A stretch of 64,000 bases of DNA, taken from assembly GCF_014193675.1 (NCBI RefSeq), contig NZ_BLXZ01000009.1, forward strand, positions 180,935-244,934, written 5' to 3'. The DNA is from Geomonas limicola (GTDB taxonomy: Bacteria; Desulfobacterota; Desulfuromonadia; Geobacterales; Geobacteraceae). This document shows, piece after piece, positions 8,223 to 16,940 of the stretch. Position numbers and translations under genes: made by a program. How positions within the stretch are numbered: position 1 is the first letter of the stretch; every line of letters begins with the position of its first letter. The notes under the pieces are model-generated. The model did no database searches. It was given only the letters and a program-made list of their open reading frames with translations, and was not told the DNA's origin.

Positions 8223-9167
8223 TCAGGACTCGATGAGAGAGAAGAGGAGTTCCACCAGTTCGGGGTCCAGGTTCCTCCCCTTCATGCTGGCCAACAGGGC
8301 GTGCAGTTCGGGGCCCACGAGCCCCTTGCGGTAGGGTCGATCCATGGTGAGGGCGTCGCAGATGTCGGCGGCCGCCACGATCTGGGCCGGCAGCGGGATC
8401 TGGTGGCCTTTCAGGCCGAAGGGGTAGCCGGTGCCGTCGAAACGTTCGTGGTGGTAGAGCACGATGTCCTGCACCGTCTTCGAGAGGTTTGCCTTGCGCA
8501 CCACCTCGGCCCCCCACTCGGGGTGCTTCATGACCACCTTGAACTCCTCCTCGCTGAGCGCCCGCTCCGCGTTGAGGATCGCCTCGGGGACCCCGATCTT
8601 GCCGCAGTCATGCAGCCAGCTGCCGTAACGGATCTCCTTGCGGGTGCGCTCGGGGATATGGCGCGCCTCGGCAAGCCTCAAGGCGAGGGTGGCCACCCGG
8701 TCGCAGTGCCCCTTGGTGGAGGCATCCTTGAGTTCGATGGTCTGGGCCAGCGAGTGCAGGATGAACTCGTCCTCGCGCTGCAGGGACTGCAGCACCCGGT
8801 AGCGGCGGATGCCGTCCTTCACCGCGAGAAGCATCTCCGATTTCTTCCAGGGCTTCAGGACGAAGCGGAACACCTCCCCCGAGTTGATGGCAGCAAGCGC
8901 CGTGGCGAGGTCGGCACTGCCGGTCATCATGATCTTCACGGTATGGGGAGAGACTTCCTTGATGCGGGCGAGCAGCTCCACCCCGCGCATGCCGGGCATC
9001 TCGTTGTCCGAGACCACCACGGCGATCGACTGTTCCTCCACGATCTGGAGCGCCTCGAGCGGTGAGTTCGCCGAAAGCACGTTGAGACCGCGGTTGCGGA
9101 ACATGGCGCTGGTGTAGGTCAGCACGCTTTTTTCGTCGTCGACGAAGAGCACCGTTTCCTGGCTCAT
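8223..9167 (-). CDS. Response regulator with HD-GYP c-di-GMP phosphodiesterase domain
   Basis: Residues 1-125 form a receiver domain (VLFVDDEKSV; phospho-acceptor Asp in VVVSDNEMPG; conserved KPW). Residues ~140-314 form an HD-GYP domain with HDCGKIGVPEAIL and HHERFDGTGYPFGLKG, so the metal ligands and GYP motif are intact. It should hydrolyse c-di-GMP when phosphorylated (RpfG type). The ATG follows AAGGGGAG. It is downstream of, and co-oriented with, the hybrid kinase/receptor block at 9.4-14.5 kb but separated by 277 bases, so it is a plausible but unproven output. A weak hairpin (8148-8165) without a T-run follows the gene. Confidence 0.93.
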   Translation of the reverse strand: MSQETVLFVDDEKSVLTYTSAMFRNRGLNVLSANSPLEALQIVEEQSIAVVVSDNEMPGMRGVELLARIKEVSPHTVKIMMTGSADLATALAAINSGEVFRFVLKPWKKSEMLLAVKDGIRRYRVLQSLQREDEFILHSLAQTIELKDASTKGHCDRVATLALRLAEARHIPERTRKEIRYGSWLHDCGKIGVPEAILNAERALSEEEFKVVMKHPEWGAEVVRKANLSKTVQDIVLYHHERFDGTGYPFGLKGHQIPLPAQIVAAADICDALTMDRPYRKGLVGPELHALLASMKGRNLDPELVELLFSLIES

Positions 9168-9444
9168 GCGCTCCCCTTCCCGATCGACGTCCCCATTTCC
9201 TTACCCATTACGAGCTCCCGTTCACGACCTGCAGCTGCCAGAACCGCAGCAGGCGGCCTGTTGCAGCTTAAGGACTCATCGGCTGGGACCTGAAAAACTG
9301 AAACCGAATCAGGGGGGGTATCAGAAAATCTAAGCTCGGCGTGTACCGAGCCTGCCGCTTGAGAAAAACGCCTGTCGGCTCACGGTTTCTGCCCCAGGAA
9401 GAGAGGTGGGGCAGGCAAGGAGAGGGAAAGAAAGGTAGCTGCCG

Positions 9445-11787
9445 TTAGCCGTGCAAAAGACGCAGCTCGTAGCTCAGCTCTTCGGCCTTGTAGGGTTTGG
9501 CGACGGCGGCACAGAACCCGTACTCCTTGTGCCGCGCCATTACCGGGTCGTAGGAGTAGCCGCTCGAGACGATGAGTCTTGCCGCGGGATCGATGGCGAG
9601 GATCTTCCGGGCCACCTCGACCCCTCCCATGCCGCCGGGGATGGTGAGATCGAGGATCCCGGCGAGGAAGGGTTGCCCGGCCTCGAAGCGGGCGCGGTAC
9701 GCCTCGACCGCCTCGGCCCCCTCGGCGCAGACGACCACCTCGTAACCCAGGAATCCCAGGGTCTTGCGGGAGAACTCGCGGACCATCTCCTCGTCGTCCA
9801 GGATCAGCACGGTTCCCCCGGGGCCTGCCGTAAAGAGCGTCGCGGGGGCAGCCTCCGCCACCGGTTCCCCTGCCCCCCCGCTCACCGGAAGGCAGATGGT
9901 GAAGGTACTCCCTACCCCCACGGTAGACTCGACGGTGAGGTGACCGCCGTGCTTGTAGATGATCGAGTGCACCGAGGCGAGCCCCAGCCCGGTGTTGGTC
10001 TGCTTGGTGCTGAAGTACGGGTCGAAGATCTTGGAGAGGTCGGCCTCGGCGATACCGTGTCCCTGGTCGGTAAAGGAGATGCTCAGGTAGGTCGCCAGGT
10101 TGCCGTGGTTGGGGTCCTTGCAGCTGCGCGACCCGACCTCGGCGCGCACCGTGATGGTCCCCCCCTCCGGCATCGCCTGCATGGCGTTCAAGACGATGTT
10201 GCTGAAGGCCTGGATGAGCTGCCCCTCGTCGCCACGGATCTGGGGAAGTTCGGCGGGGAGCTTAAGCTCGGGACGCACGTTCGAGCCGTTCAGGGTAAGC
10301 GAAACCGCCTCCTCGATCAGCCTGCCGAGGGCCACCGGTTTTTTCACCGGGGCTCCGCCGCTGGCGAAGGTGAGCAGTTGTTTGGCCATTCCCGCGGCGC
10401 GCTGCGAGGCCTTGGTGGCGAACTGCAGGTACTCCTGGGCGCAGTGACCGGAACCCACCAGGTTGGCGGCAAGCGAGATGAAGCCGAGCACCCCGGTGAG
10501 GGCGTTGTTGAAGTTGTGTGCGATCCCCCCCGCCAAAACCCCCAGGGACTCCAGCTTCTGCACCTTGATAGACTGCTCCTTGATGAGCTCCCGGTCGGTG
10601 AGGTCGATGACGATGAAGATGGTCTGGTCGCCGTGACGCTGGTTGGACATGATAACCTGGCGTACCCGGCCGTCCTTGCAGGTGACCCGCGCCTCTAGCG
10701 GGTCGCCGTGCTGCCGCGCCAGCGATTCCGCCTGGGCCAGGGACATGGCACGGCAGTACTCGGGGTCCGGAAAGACCCGGGCGAACCACTCCTCGATGCT
10801 CCCGATCTCCTCGAGCCCGTAGCCGAAGCATTCGGCGAAGAAGCCGTTTAAGTACTGCACCCGCCCTTTCTGGTCGGCGGTCAGCACCCCCACCGGCATG
10901 ACGTCCATGAGCGCCTTCAACGCCTGTTCGGAGGTGCGGGCGGCCTGCTCGGCATGGATGCGCTCGGTGATCTCCTGCTCCAAAAGCTCGTTGGTCTGGG
11001 AGAGTTCCTCCTTGGCCCGCACCTCCATCTCGATCGACGAGACCAGTTGCCGGTGCAGCCGCTGGTTTTCCGTCTGGCGCTGCTCGAGGGTCTGGGCGAG
11101 ACCGTTGAAGGCCTGCGCCACCCGTCCCGACTCATCGTTGGAGAGCACCTCGATGCGCGAGGAGTAGTCACCCTCCTCGATGGACTGCACCCCCTTGACG
11201 AGCGCGTTATAGGAGCGGGTCAGCCGCCGCAGCACCGGCAGGCTCAGCCCGGAAACCGCAAGCCAGAAGCAGAGCGTCAAAAGGCCGGAAACCAGCACGT
11301 CGTGGTACAGGGAGAGCTTCAGGTCCTCGGTCTGCCGCTCGATCTGCACGGTGCCGATCAGGGCTCCACTTCCCGGGACCGGCAGAGCGCTTTCCGGAGA
11401 GGGTTCGACCGCCAGACTCAGGACATCCTGGGTTTCGGAGATCAGATCACCGGTGTGAGTGGGTTCCCGGGACTCGAACCGCGCCAGCACCCTGCCGTCC
11501 ACGGTGCGGATCACCACCCGCGCGATGCCGGGGACCTGCCCGGCCTTCTCGGCAACGCTTACCAGCGCGTCGACGTTCTCGGCGAACAGCGCCAGACGCA
11601 CCGTGTCGGCCACCTGTCGGGCCAACAGGTGCACCTCTTTCTTGGCGTGGCGACGCAGGGTGCTCGCTTTGTCGAAGCTGTGCAGGGTGATGAAGAGGCA
11701 GGATATCAGGAAGGTGACCACCGTGAAGATGGTAAAGAGCGTGGTCTGCAAACTTCCGGTACGGCTGGAACCTGGCTGAGTTTGCAC
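9445..11787 (-). CDS. Hybrid sensor histidine kinase (periplasmic sensor, HAMP, PAS, kinase, receiver)
   Basis: Domains in order: TM1 (~14-36), a periplasmic region of ~125 residues, TM2 (~164-186), HAMP (~186-240), PAS (~285-400), a phospho-acceptor helix with H424 in GGIAHNFNNAL, an HATPase domain (~500-640), and a C-terminal receiver with ILDLTIPGG. The His box is of the phosphorelay-prone HNFNN type. The start is GTG at 11787 behind GGAGG. It lies 18 bases after the binding-protein gene in the same transcript direction. A periplasmic sensor next to a periplasmic binding protein suggests the two work together. There is no separate output domain, so signal may pass onward, possibly to the HD-GYP regulator. 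Confidence 0.92.
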   Translation of the reverse strand: MQTQPGSSRTGSLQTTLFTIFTVVTFLISCLFITLHSFDKASTLRRHAKKEVHLLARQVADTVRLALFAENVDALVSVAEKAGQVPGIARVVIRTVDGRVLARFESREPTHTGDLISETQDVLSLAVEPSPESALPVPGSGALIGTVQIERQTEDLKLSLYHDVLVSGLLTLCFWLAVSGLSLPVLRRLTRSYNALVKGVQSIEEGDYSSRIEVLSNDESGRVAQAFNGLAQTLEQRQTENQRLHRQLVSSIEMEVRAKEELSQTNELLEQEITERIHAEQAARTSEQALKALMDVMPVGVLTADQKGRVQYLNGFFAECFGYGLEEIGSIEEWFARVFPDPEYCRAMSLAQAESLARQHGDPLEARVTCKDGRVRQVIMSNQRHGDQTIFIVIDLTDRELIKEQSIKVQKLESLGVLAGGIAHNFNNALTGVLGFISLAANLVGSGHCAQEYLQFATKASQRAAGMAKQLLTFASGGAPVKKPVALGRLIEEAVSLTLNGSNVRPELKLPAELPQIRGDEGQLIQAFSNIVLNAMQAMPEGGTITVRAEVGSRSCKDPNHGNLATYLSISFTDQGHGIAEADLSKIFDPYFSTKQTNTGLGLASVHSIIYKHGGHLTVESTVGVGSTFTICLPVSGGAGEPVAEAAPATLFTAGPGGTVLILDDEEMVREFSRKTLGFLGYEVVVCAEGAEAVEAYRARFEAGQPFLAGILDLTIPGGMGGVEVARKILAIDPAARLIVSSGYSYDPVMARHKEYGFCAAVAKPYKAEELSYELRLLHG

Positions 11788-11805
11788 GGTGGCCTCCGGG
11801 GGACC

Positions 11806-12669
11806 TTATTTCCTGGTGAGGGACTGGATCAGTTCCGTCGGGTAGTTGAGACGTCTGGCCACGGCATCGTTGACCTTCAGCGTCACCCGGCGCGGAGCGG
11901 CCAAGGCGGGATCCGGTACCACGCCCTGGAGCAGTTGTTGCGCCATCTCGCCGGTCTGGCGTCCCAGGTCGAAACGGTCCACCTCGAGCGCCACCAGGGC
12001 ACCCAGTTTCAGGTGCATCGCCGAGAAGGAGAGCACCGGCACCGCCTGGGACTGGGAGAACAGGAAGTAAGCCTCCAGCGTTTCGCCGGTCACCGCGGTC
12101 GGATCGGGCAAGAGCCAGAGGGCGTCGACCTTCCCTTTCAGGCTTTCCAGTTGCGCCAGGGTCTGGCGGGGATCGTGAACCTCGCGGGTCACCAGGTCCA
12201 CCCCGTGCTGGCGCGCCGCCTGACGGGCCAGTTTCAGGTACCACTCGTTGCGCGACGGGTCGTAGACGATCCCGATCCGGTGCGCCCTGAGTTTTTTCGC
12301 GACCGCGAGGTACTGCTCGGGTTTCACGGCCAGGCCGACACCGGCGGCGAGGCCGCTGTGATTGCCCAGCCCGAGCGCCATAAGGGAGACAACCGGGGTG
12401 CCGCGCACCTTGCGCAACGCGGAGAGTGCGGTATCCCCGATTGCGACGATGAGGCGCGGGCGCTCCTCGCGGACCACACGCGGCAGGTCCGGGTCCGCAT
12501 AGTCGGAGAGCACCAGGGTACGCGAGCGGGCCGGGAGGCTCTCCTTCAGGCCGCGCAACGCCTCGTCGTAGAGCGGCGAGCGCAGGCTCTGGACCACGAG
12601 GATCTCGCTTGCCAGGGCACCTGACACGGTGACGCAGAGGGTCACTATGAGAAGAAGGAGCGCTCTCAA
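11806..12669 (-). CDS. Periplasmic ABC-type substrate-binding protein (PF04392-like)
   Basis: The protein has a signal peptide (residues 1-20, ending ALA-SE). It has the two-lobed pattern of the ABC_sub_bind (PF04392/TrpX-YtrF-like) family: EILVVQSLRSPLYDEALRGL, PRLIVAIGDTALSAL, RIGIVYDPSRNEWY and DALWLLPDPTAV. The start is TTG, overlapping the stop of the receptor gene (TTGA), so translation is coupled. No permease or ATPase gene is near. It may therefore deliver its ligand to the neighbouring hybrid kinase as a co-sensor rather than feed an importer; this is inferred from context only. Confidence 0.85.
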   Translation of the reverse strand: MRALLLLIVTLCVTVSGALASEILVVQSLRSPLYDEALRGLKESLPARSRTLVLSDYADPDLPRVVREERPRLIVAIGDTALSALRKVRGTPVVSLMALGLGNHSGLAAGVGLAVKPEQYLAVAKKLRAHRIGIVYDPSRNEWYLKLARQAARQHGVDLVTREVHDPRQTLAQLESLKGKVDALWLLPDPTAVTGETLEAYFLFSQSQAVPVLSFSAMHLKLGALVALEVDRFDLGRQTGEMAQQLLQGVVPDPALAAPRRVTLKVNDAVARRLNYPTELIQSLTRK

Positions 12670-14516
12670 AACTTGAACCTCGCTCCGCCTTCCAACCAGC
12701 GTCCGGTATTCTGCCAGCGGTCTTTCAGGTACTGGCTGTCGTTGAAAAGGTTGTGCACCGAGAAAAAGAGCTCAGGCGATTGCTCGGTTTCCGGAGAAAG
12801 CTTCTGGGTCAGGCTCAGGTCAAAAATGGTGGAGTGGTCGCGCGCGCCGTTGCCGGGGTCGGCGAACCAGCGCACGTAGTTGCCGGTCAAAATACCGGTG
12901 AGCCCCAGTGGGTGGTTTTGGTAGGTAAGGCCGAGCTTCACCCCGTGTTCTGGCACGTCGTAGAGCCTGAGACCGGTGTCCCGGTCGCGCGCGTCGATGT
13001 AGGTGTACCCGCTGGAGAGCGCGAAGTTGTAGACCGGTACCGTGTGCGCTTCGACCTCGAAGCCCTGCTTTACCTGGCTCCTCAGGTTGACGGTCGGGTT
13101 AGTCGGATCGAAGTTGCCGACCTCCACGTTCCAGATGTTGTTGTAGAAGTAGGTTCCCTTCAGCCAGAGGTTTGGTATCTCGCCGGTCTCGAGCCCCCCC
13201 TGGTAGGTAATCACCCGTTGCGGGCCGTTATTCCAGATCGCGTTGGGGAGGCTGTAGCCCCGGGCGAAGTAGCCACGCAGCACCGTCTTCTCGGTGAGCC
13301 CCAGGGTGGCACCAGCACTGTAGCTCAGGGCATCGCCGCTTAGACCGGTCTGGTCGAAGCGGATCCCCGGGAGGATGGTAAGCGGGCCCAGGGTCAGCGA
13401 ACCGTTGCTGTACACACCCCAGCGGTCCCAGCTCTTGTTGGTGTAGAAGGAAGGATCGTCAACCAGTACCTCCCACTGGTGAGTCTCGTCATGCTCGTAC
13501 TCCCCCCCCAGGACGAGGTTCGCGACCTGGTCTCCCAAGGTCAGCTTGACGCCGCCACCACGGGTAGATTCGTTCAGCTTGAAGTGGCGGTAGGGAAAGA
13601 CCACACCACCGAAATAGTCGCCCCACCAGGTCTGGTCGTTTTTACGGCTCTCCCTGAGGTCGATATCCAGACGCAGTTGGTTCCCAAACGGCATGAATAG
13701 GTTGAGGAAGGAGTAACCACGGTCGGACCGCGCAGCGTCGTGGGTGTTCACCGTCTCGTTGCTGCCGCGGCTGACCTCGTAAAAATCAGTGCCGAAGGTG
13801 AGGAGGCCCTGGCCAGGGAGCTGGTAGTTGAACTTCGCGTAGACGGAGTTCTTGTCGACGGCAGTGTTGTGCAGCAGTCCGTCGGAGTGGAGATTGCCGG
13901 CCGAGAGATAGTATCCAAAGCGCTGCACGGTTCCGGTGAAGTCGCCGTGCAGGTCGCTGGTGAAGCGCTCGCCAATACTTGAGAAGAGCGTGCCGCTTGC
14001 CTGCCGCTCCGTGTTGGGTGACTTGGTGATGACGTTGATCACCCCGCCCAATGCCTGCCCCCAGGCAGTCGAAGCCGCCCCCTTGATGATTTCCACCCGC
14101 TCGATGTGCTGCACCCCGATGCTCCCCGGGTCTACCTGGTTCTGCAGGAGATCGAGCTGGGGCACCCCGTCTATGAGTAGTTGCAGATGGGCACTCGAGG
14201 CACCTTGCAGGGAGACGTCGCTCCAGGATCCGGGGGTGCGGACCTGTTCCAGTTGAAATCCGGGGACCGTCTGGAGGACCTCGGCAAGGGTGTGGGCGTT
14301 GAGGGCGGCAATTTGGTCGGCAGTGATGACCGTGACGTTTTCAGCGATGCGGGAGGTTGGTCGGGGAATGCGGGAGGTGGAGACGTACTGGTCGTCTCCG
14401 CCAAACAGGTCGAGCACCTCGCGGTCTTCGACTCCGGCAGCCCGCGCGCCAGCCACTGACATCACGAGTGACGTGATCAGTAGGAAGCTTATCTTGGCAA
14501 GCCGAACGAATTCCAC
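12666..14516 (-). CDS. TonB-dependent outer-membrane receptor
   Basis: A signal peptide (about 1-26, ending AGARA) is followed by a plug domain. The plug contains ENVTVITADQIAALN, LAEVLQTVPGFQLEQV, LLIDGVPQ and VEIIKGAASTAWGQALGGVI. A ~470-residue beta-barrel follows and ends in the expected aromatic residue (ARFKF). The size (616 aa) is typical. The GTG at 14516 is preferred because GAGGA lies five bases upstream; a TTG at 14528 is the alternative. It should move a scarce ligand (siderophore, corrinoid or similar) across the outer membrane with TonB energy. It is first in an operon with a binding protein and a hybrid kinase. Confidence 0.92.
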   Translation of the reverse strand: MEFVRLAKISFLLITSLVMSVAGARAAGVEDREVLDLFGGDDQYVSTSRIPRPTSRIAENVTVITADQIAALNAHTLAEVLQTVPGFQLEQVRTPGSWSDVSLQGASSAHLQLLIDGVPQLDLLQNQVDPGSIGVQHIERVEIIKGAASTAWGQALGGVINVITKSPNTERQASGTLFSSIGERFTSDLHGDFTGTVQRFGYYLSAGNLHSDGLLHNTAVDKNSVYAKFNYQLPGQGLLTFGTDFYEVSRGSNETVNTHDAARSDRGYSFLNLFMPFGNQLRLDIDLRESRKNDQTWWGDYFGGVVFPYRHFKLNESTRGGGVKLTLGDQVANLVLGGEYEHDETHQWEVLVDDPSFYTNKSWDRWGVYSNGSLTLGPLTILPGIRFDQTGLSGDALSYSAGATLGLTEKTVLRGYFARGYSLPNAIWNNGPQRVITYQGGLETGEIPNLWLKGTYFYNNIWNVEVGNFDPTNPTVNLRSQVKQGFEVEAHTVPVYNFALSSGYTYIDARDRDTGLRLYDVPEHGVKLGLTYQNHPLGLTGILTGNYVRWFADPGNGARDHSTIFDLSLTQKLSPETEQSPELFFSVHNLFNDSQYLKDRWQNTGRWLEGGARFKF

Positions 14517-14570
14517 GTAAGTCCTCAAGCTCGGATCCTGCCAGCCAAAGGCCGGGAGAGAATCAGAACT

Positions 14571-14759
14571 TTAATGAAGTCTGCGGCGCAAACGTAGCAC
14601 AGCACGTCTCATTAGTAAAGAGCCGACCCCCGTTTTATGCAAGGAATTGTACCTTTTTGACGGTACAACAGCGACTTTCAGGTTTTGACTTGCCTCGAGA
14701 TAAGGAAACCGGCGCCACGTTAGTTGGATCTTCTTTATGACCACTTGCTCCAAGTTCAT
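14571..14759 (-). CDS. Doubtful small ORF (62 aa) with a strong SD
   Basis: The ATG at 14759 is preceded by GAGGAGGT with eight-base spacing, which is unusually good. The product (begins MNLEQVVIKKIQLTWRRFPY, ends RLRRRLH) is basic, matches no family I know and has no cysteine pairs. It overlaps the candidate promoter of the receptor operon, which argues against it. It may be a remnant or chance ORF. Confidence 0.2.
   Translation of the reverse strand: MNLEQVVIKKIQLTWRRFPYLEASQNLKVAVVPSKRYNSLHKTGVGSLLMRRAVLRLRRRLH
14591..14619 (-). promoter_or_regulatory. Candidate promoter of the receptor/binding-protein/kinase operon
   Basis: On the minus strand TTTACT (14619-14614), a 17-base spacer and TACGTT (14596-14591). 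It lies about 75 bases upstream of the GTG at 14516. The -35 is identical to that of the promoter at 6131-6159. Confidence 0.45.
14647..14668. promoter_or_regulatory. Palindrome TTGTACC-N8-GGTACAA, possible operator
   Basis: A perfect 7-base inverted repeat with an 8-base spacer. It is centred about 40 bases upstream of the candidate -35 of the receptor operon, where an activator would bind. Confidence 0.5.
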
Positions 14760-14784
14760 CCCGGGAACCTCCTCAGCACTCCTA

Positions 14785-14812
14785 TTGTGTCGGAATATTC
14801 GTACTTTAGAAT
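14785..14812 (+). promoter_or_regulatory. Candidate promoter for the chemoreceptor at 15000
   Basis: TTGTGT (14785-14790), a 16-base spacer and TAGAAT (14807-14812, five of six matches to the -10 consensus). It implies a leader of about 180 bases. Confidence 0.35.
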
Positions 14813-14999
14813 CCTGGGCTTGCGACGATGGATAGATAGAGTTTGTAAGGGCTCACCGCAGATTCCGGGGATACAGGAGTCTCTCACCGTATTGGTGCCG
14901 CGGCAACGCGCTCAGCGGGGGGGCTGCTGAACCCTGTCGGGCCCAGGCAGAAACCTTCAGAAAATAACGGTGGCACTAAACGTTGGCAAGGGGAACTAC

Positions 15000-16613
15000 A
15001 TGAGAATCGGGGTAAGACTGGGTATCGGCTTTGCGGCAATCATCGTCATCATGCTCGCCGTGAGCGCCTTCACGGGAAATAGACTCTCCTACATCAACCA
15101 GAAGGTCAAGGTGATCACCGAGGACGAGTACCCAAAGACCGTGCTGCTGAACCAGGTGCACGAGAACATCAACATCATCGCCCGGGTGATGCGCAATGCG
15201 GTCATCATCGAGGACCCCGCCGAGGCCAAGAAAGAGCTGGACCGGATACCTCCGCTCAGTGCCCAGACCGTGCAGTGCTTCGAGAAACTCGGCAAGGTTG
15301 CCCACACCCCGGAAGAAAAAGCGGCTCTCGAGAAGATCAACGGCGTCCGAGCCCCCTACAAGAAGGCTCAAAAAGAGGTAATCGCGCTCATCGAGGCGGG
15401 GAAGAAAAAGGAGGCCGGGGACCTGTTGCTGGCCCAGTACCGCACCACGCAGAACCAGTACATCGCCGCGTTGAAGAAGATGATCAGCGTGCAGGAGAAA
15501 GATCTGGCCAAGGCGGGGCAAGCGGTCGAGGACGCCTATCGGTCCACCAGGAACCTCAGTTTCTGTTTCGCTGCGCTGGCCGCACTGATCGGAGCGGCCT
15601 TCGGCTTCCTGGCGACCCGCAGTATCACCCAGCCGGTCGCGCACCTGGTGGCGGCAAACGCCCGACTGGCCCAGGGGGACCTCACGGTTGCTATCGAGCT
15701 GGAAAGCCACGACGAGATCGGTCAGCTCGCCGACTCTTCGCGCACCGTGGTCGCCAGCATGCGCAGCATCCTCGGGCAGGTCGCCGACGCCTCGCAGTCG
15801 GTGGCCGCAGCGTCGCGGCAGTTGCAGCAGACCGCCCAGCAGATAGCCAGCGGCACCGAGGAGATGGTCTCCGAGATCAGCACGGTTGCGGTAGCAAGCG
15901 AGGAGATGGCAGCCACCAGCAACGATATCGCCTGCAACTGCGGCATGGCCGCCCAGAGTTCCCAGTCGACCAGCAGTTCTGCCGGTAAGGGGAGTGCGGT
16001 GGTCCAGGAGACCATCGAGGGGATGGGCCGCATCGCCGAGCAGGTCAAACAGAGCGCCCAGACCGTGGAAAGCCTGGGGGTACGCTCCGAGCAGATCGGC
16101 GAGATCGTCGGGACCATCGAGGATATCGCGGACCAGACGAACCTCCTGGCTTTGAACGCCGCCATCGAGGCGGCCCGGGCCGGCGAGCAGGGGCGCGGTT
16201 TCGCCGTGGTGGCCGACGAGGTGCGGGCGCTTGCCGAGCGGACCACCAAGGCGACCCGCGAGATCTCCGGGATGATCCTGAGCATCCAGAACGAAACCAA
16301 GGCCGCCGTGCGCGCCATGGAGGAAGGGGTGGCCGAGGTCGAGCGCGGTGCCGCCAGTTCCGAGAAGTCCGGCGAGGCACTGGAGGAGATCCAGAGCCAG
16401 GTGAACGAGCTCTCCCTGCAGATCAACCAGATCGCTACCGCAGCGGCCGAGCAGACCGCCACCACCAGTGAAATCACCGCCAACGTGCAGCGGGCAAGCG
16501 GCGTGGTCCAGGAGACCGCCCGCGGCGCCGGCGAGACTGCGGCAGCCTCCGCCCAGTTGGCCAGCAGTGCCGACCAACTGCAAGACCTGGTGCGTCGCTT
16601 CAAACTTGCCTGA
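15000..16613 (+). CDS. Methyl-accepting chemotaxis protein
   Basis: The ATG at 15000 follows AAGGGG (seven-base spacing); a start 30 bases upstream is open but has no SD. The 537-residue protein has TM1 (~5-27), a periplasmic four-helix-bundle-type sensor (~28-185), TM2 (~187-205), HAMP, and a long coiled-coil signalling domain. The conserved hairpin tip is DIADQTNLLALNAAIEAARA, continuing GEQGRGFAVVADEVRALAER. It ends without the CheR/CheB-tethering pentapeptide. It should report a periplasmic ligand to CheA/CheW. The ligand is unknown. It is divergent from the TonB-receptor operon. Confidence 0.95.
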   Translation: MRIGVRLGIGFAAIIVIMLAVSAFTGNRLSYINQKVKVITEDEYPKTVLLNQVHENINIIARVMRNAVIIEDPAEAKKELDRIPPLSAQTVQCFEKLGKVAHTPEEKAALEKINGVRAPYKKAQKEVIALIEAGKKKEAGDLLLAQYRTTQNQYIAALKKMISVQEKDLAKAGQAVEDAYRSTRNLSFCFAALAALIGAAFGFLATRSITQPVAHLVAANARLAQGDLTVAIELESHDEIGQLADSSRTVVASMRSILGQVADASQSVAAASRQLQQTAQQIASGTEEMVSEISTVAVASEEMAATSNDIACNCGMAAQSSQSTSSSAGKGSAVVQETIEGMGRIAEQVKQSAQTVESLGVRSEQIGEIVGTIEDIADQTNLLALNAAIEAARAGEQGRGFAVVADEVRALAERTTKATREISGMILSIQNETKAAVRAMEEGVAEVERGAASSEKSGEALEEIQSQVNELSLQINQIATAAAEQTATTSEITANVQRASGVVQETARGAGETAAASAQLASSADQLQDLVRRFKLA

Positions 16614-16940
16614 TCGGGCAGCACAATGAACCGGCGGGAGCTCTGGCAACAGGCTCCTCCGGCCCTAATTTAGATGCAGTCTCGGGCCACCGCACAAAAC
16701 GAGCCTCCGGAGTAAACCGGGGGCTCGTTTGCGTTGTTGCTCGTGTCAGCGTTGGAAAAACAGAGGACATCGGAGCATCGGGCAAAAAATGTGCAGGATC
16801 GCGCTACCCCCTTTCCGGTGCCGGCGCTACACTTGGACAGTCGCAGACTGCGGGGCGCAAGGGCACGGGCGAAAGCGCTCGCACTCCCGTTTCTGCAACG
16901 AACATCGAGACCAACCTGCCACCTTAAAGGAGGAGATGAG
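16614..16940. other. Intergenic region between chemoreceptor and aldo/keto reductase
   Basis: Apart from the terminator at 16697-16730 and the SD of the next gene (AAAGGAGGAG, 16927-16936), I see nothing in this stretch. The open frame leading into the reductase is an unlikely extension. Confidence 0.6.
16697..16730 (+). terminator. Intrinsic terminator after the chemoreceptor
   Basis: AAACGAGCC-CCGG and CCGG-GGCTCGTTT pair around AGTAAA. It is symmetrical enough to act in both directions. A second, imperfect GC-rich hairpin precedes it at about 16631-16664. Confidence 0.75.

Larger units (their letters stand above)
14517..14999. other. Divergent intergenic region between receptor operon and chemoreceptor
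   Basis: The middle is AT-rich. It holds a minus-strand promoter (14591-14619), a palindrome upstream of it (14647-14668), a short minus-strand ORF of doubtful status (14571-14759) and a plus-strand promoter-like pair (14785-14812). The ~180-base leader before the chemoreceptor has small hairpins but matches no riboswitch I recognise. Confidence 0.6.

Noticed and set aside
9168..9444. Hammerhead-like CGATGAG and a CTGCCCCA/TGGGGCAG hairpin between the HD-GYP and kinase genes
   Set aside because: The conserved CTGATGA and GAAA core of a hammerhead is not complete, and the hairpin (9389-9414) has no T-run on the coding side. I see nothing else in this 277-base gap.
14820..14980. Possible riboswitch or SRP-like RNA in the chemoreceptor leader
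   Set aside because: I looked for the GGAAGGxAGCAG core of 4.5S RNA and for GEMM-type c-di-GMP/cGAMP aptamer blocks. Only short unrelated hairpins are present.
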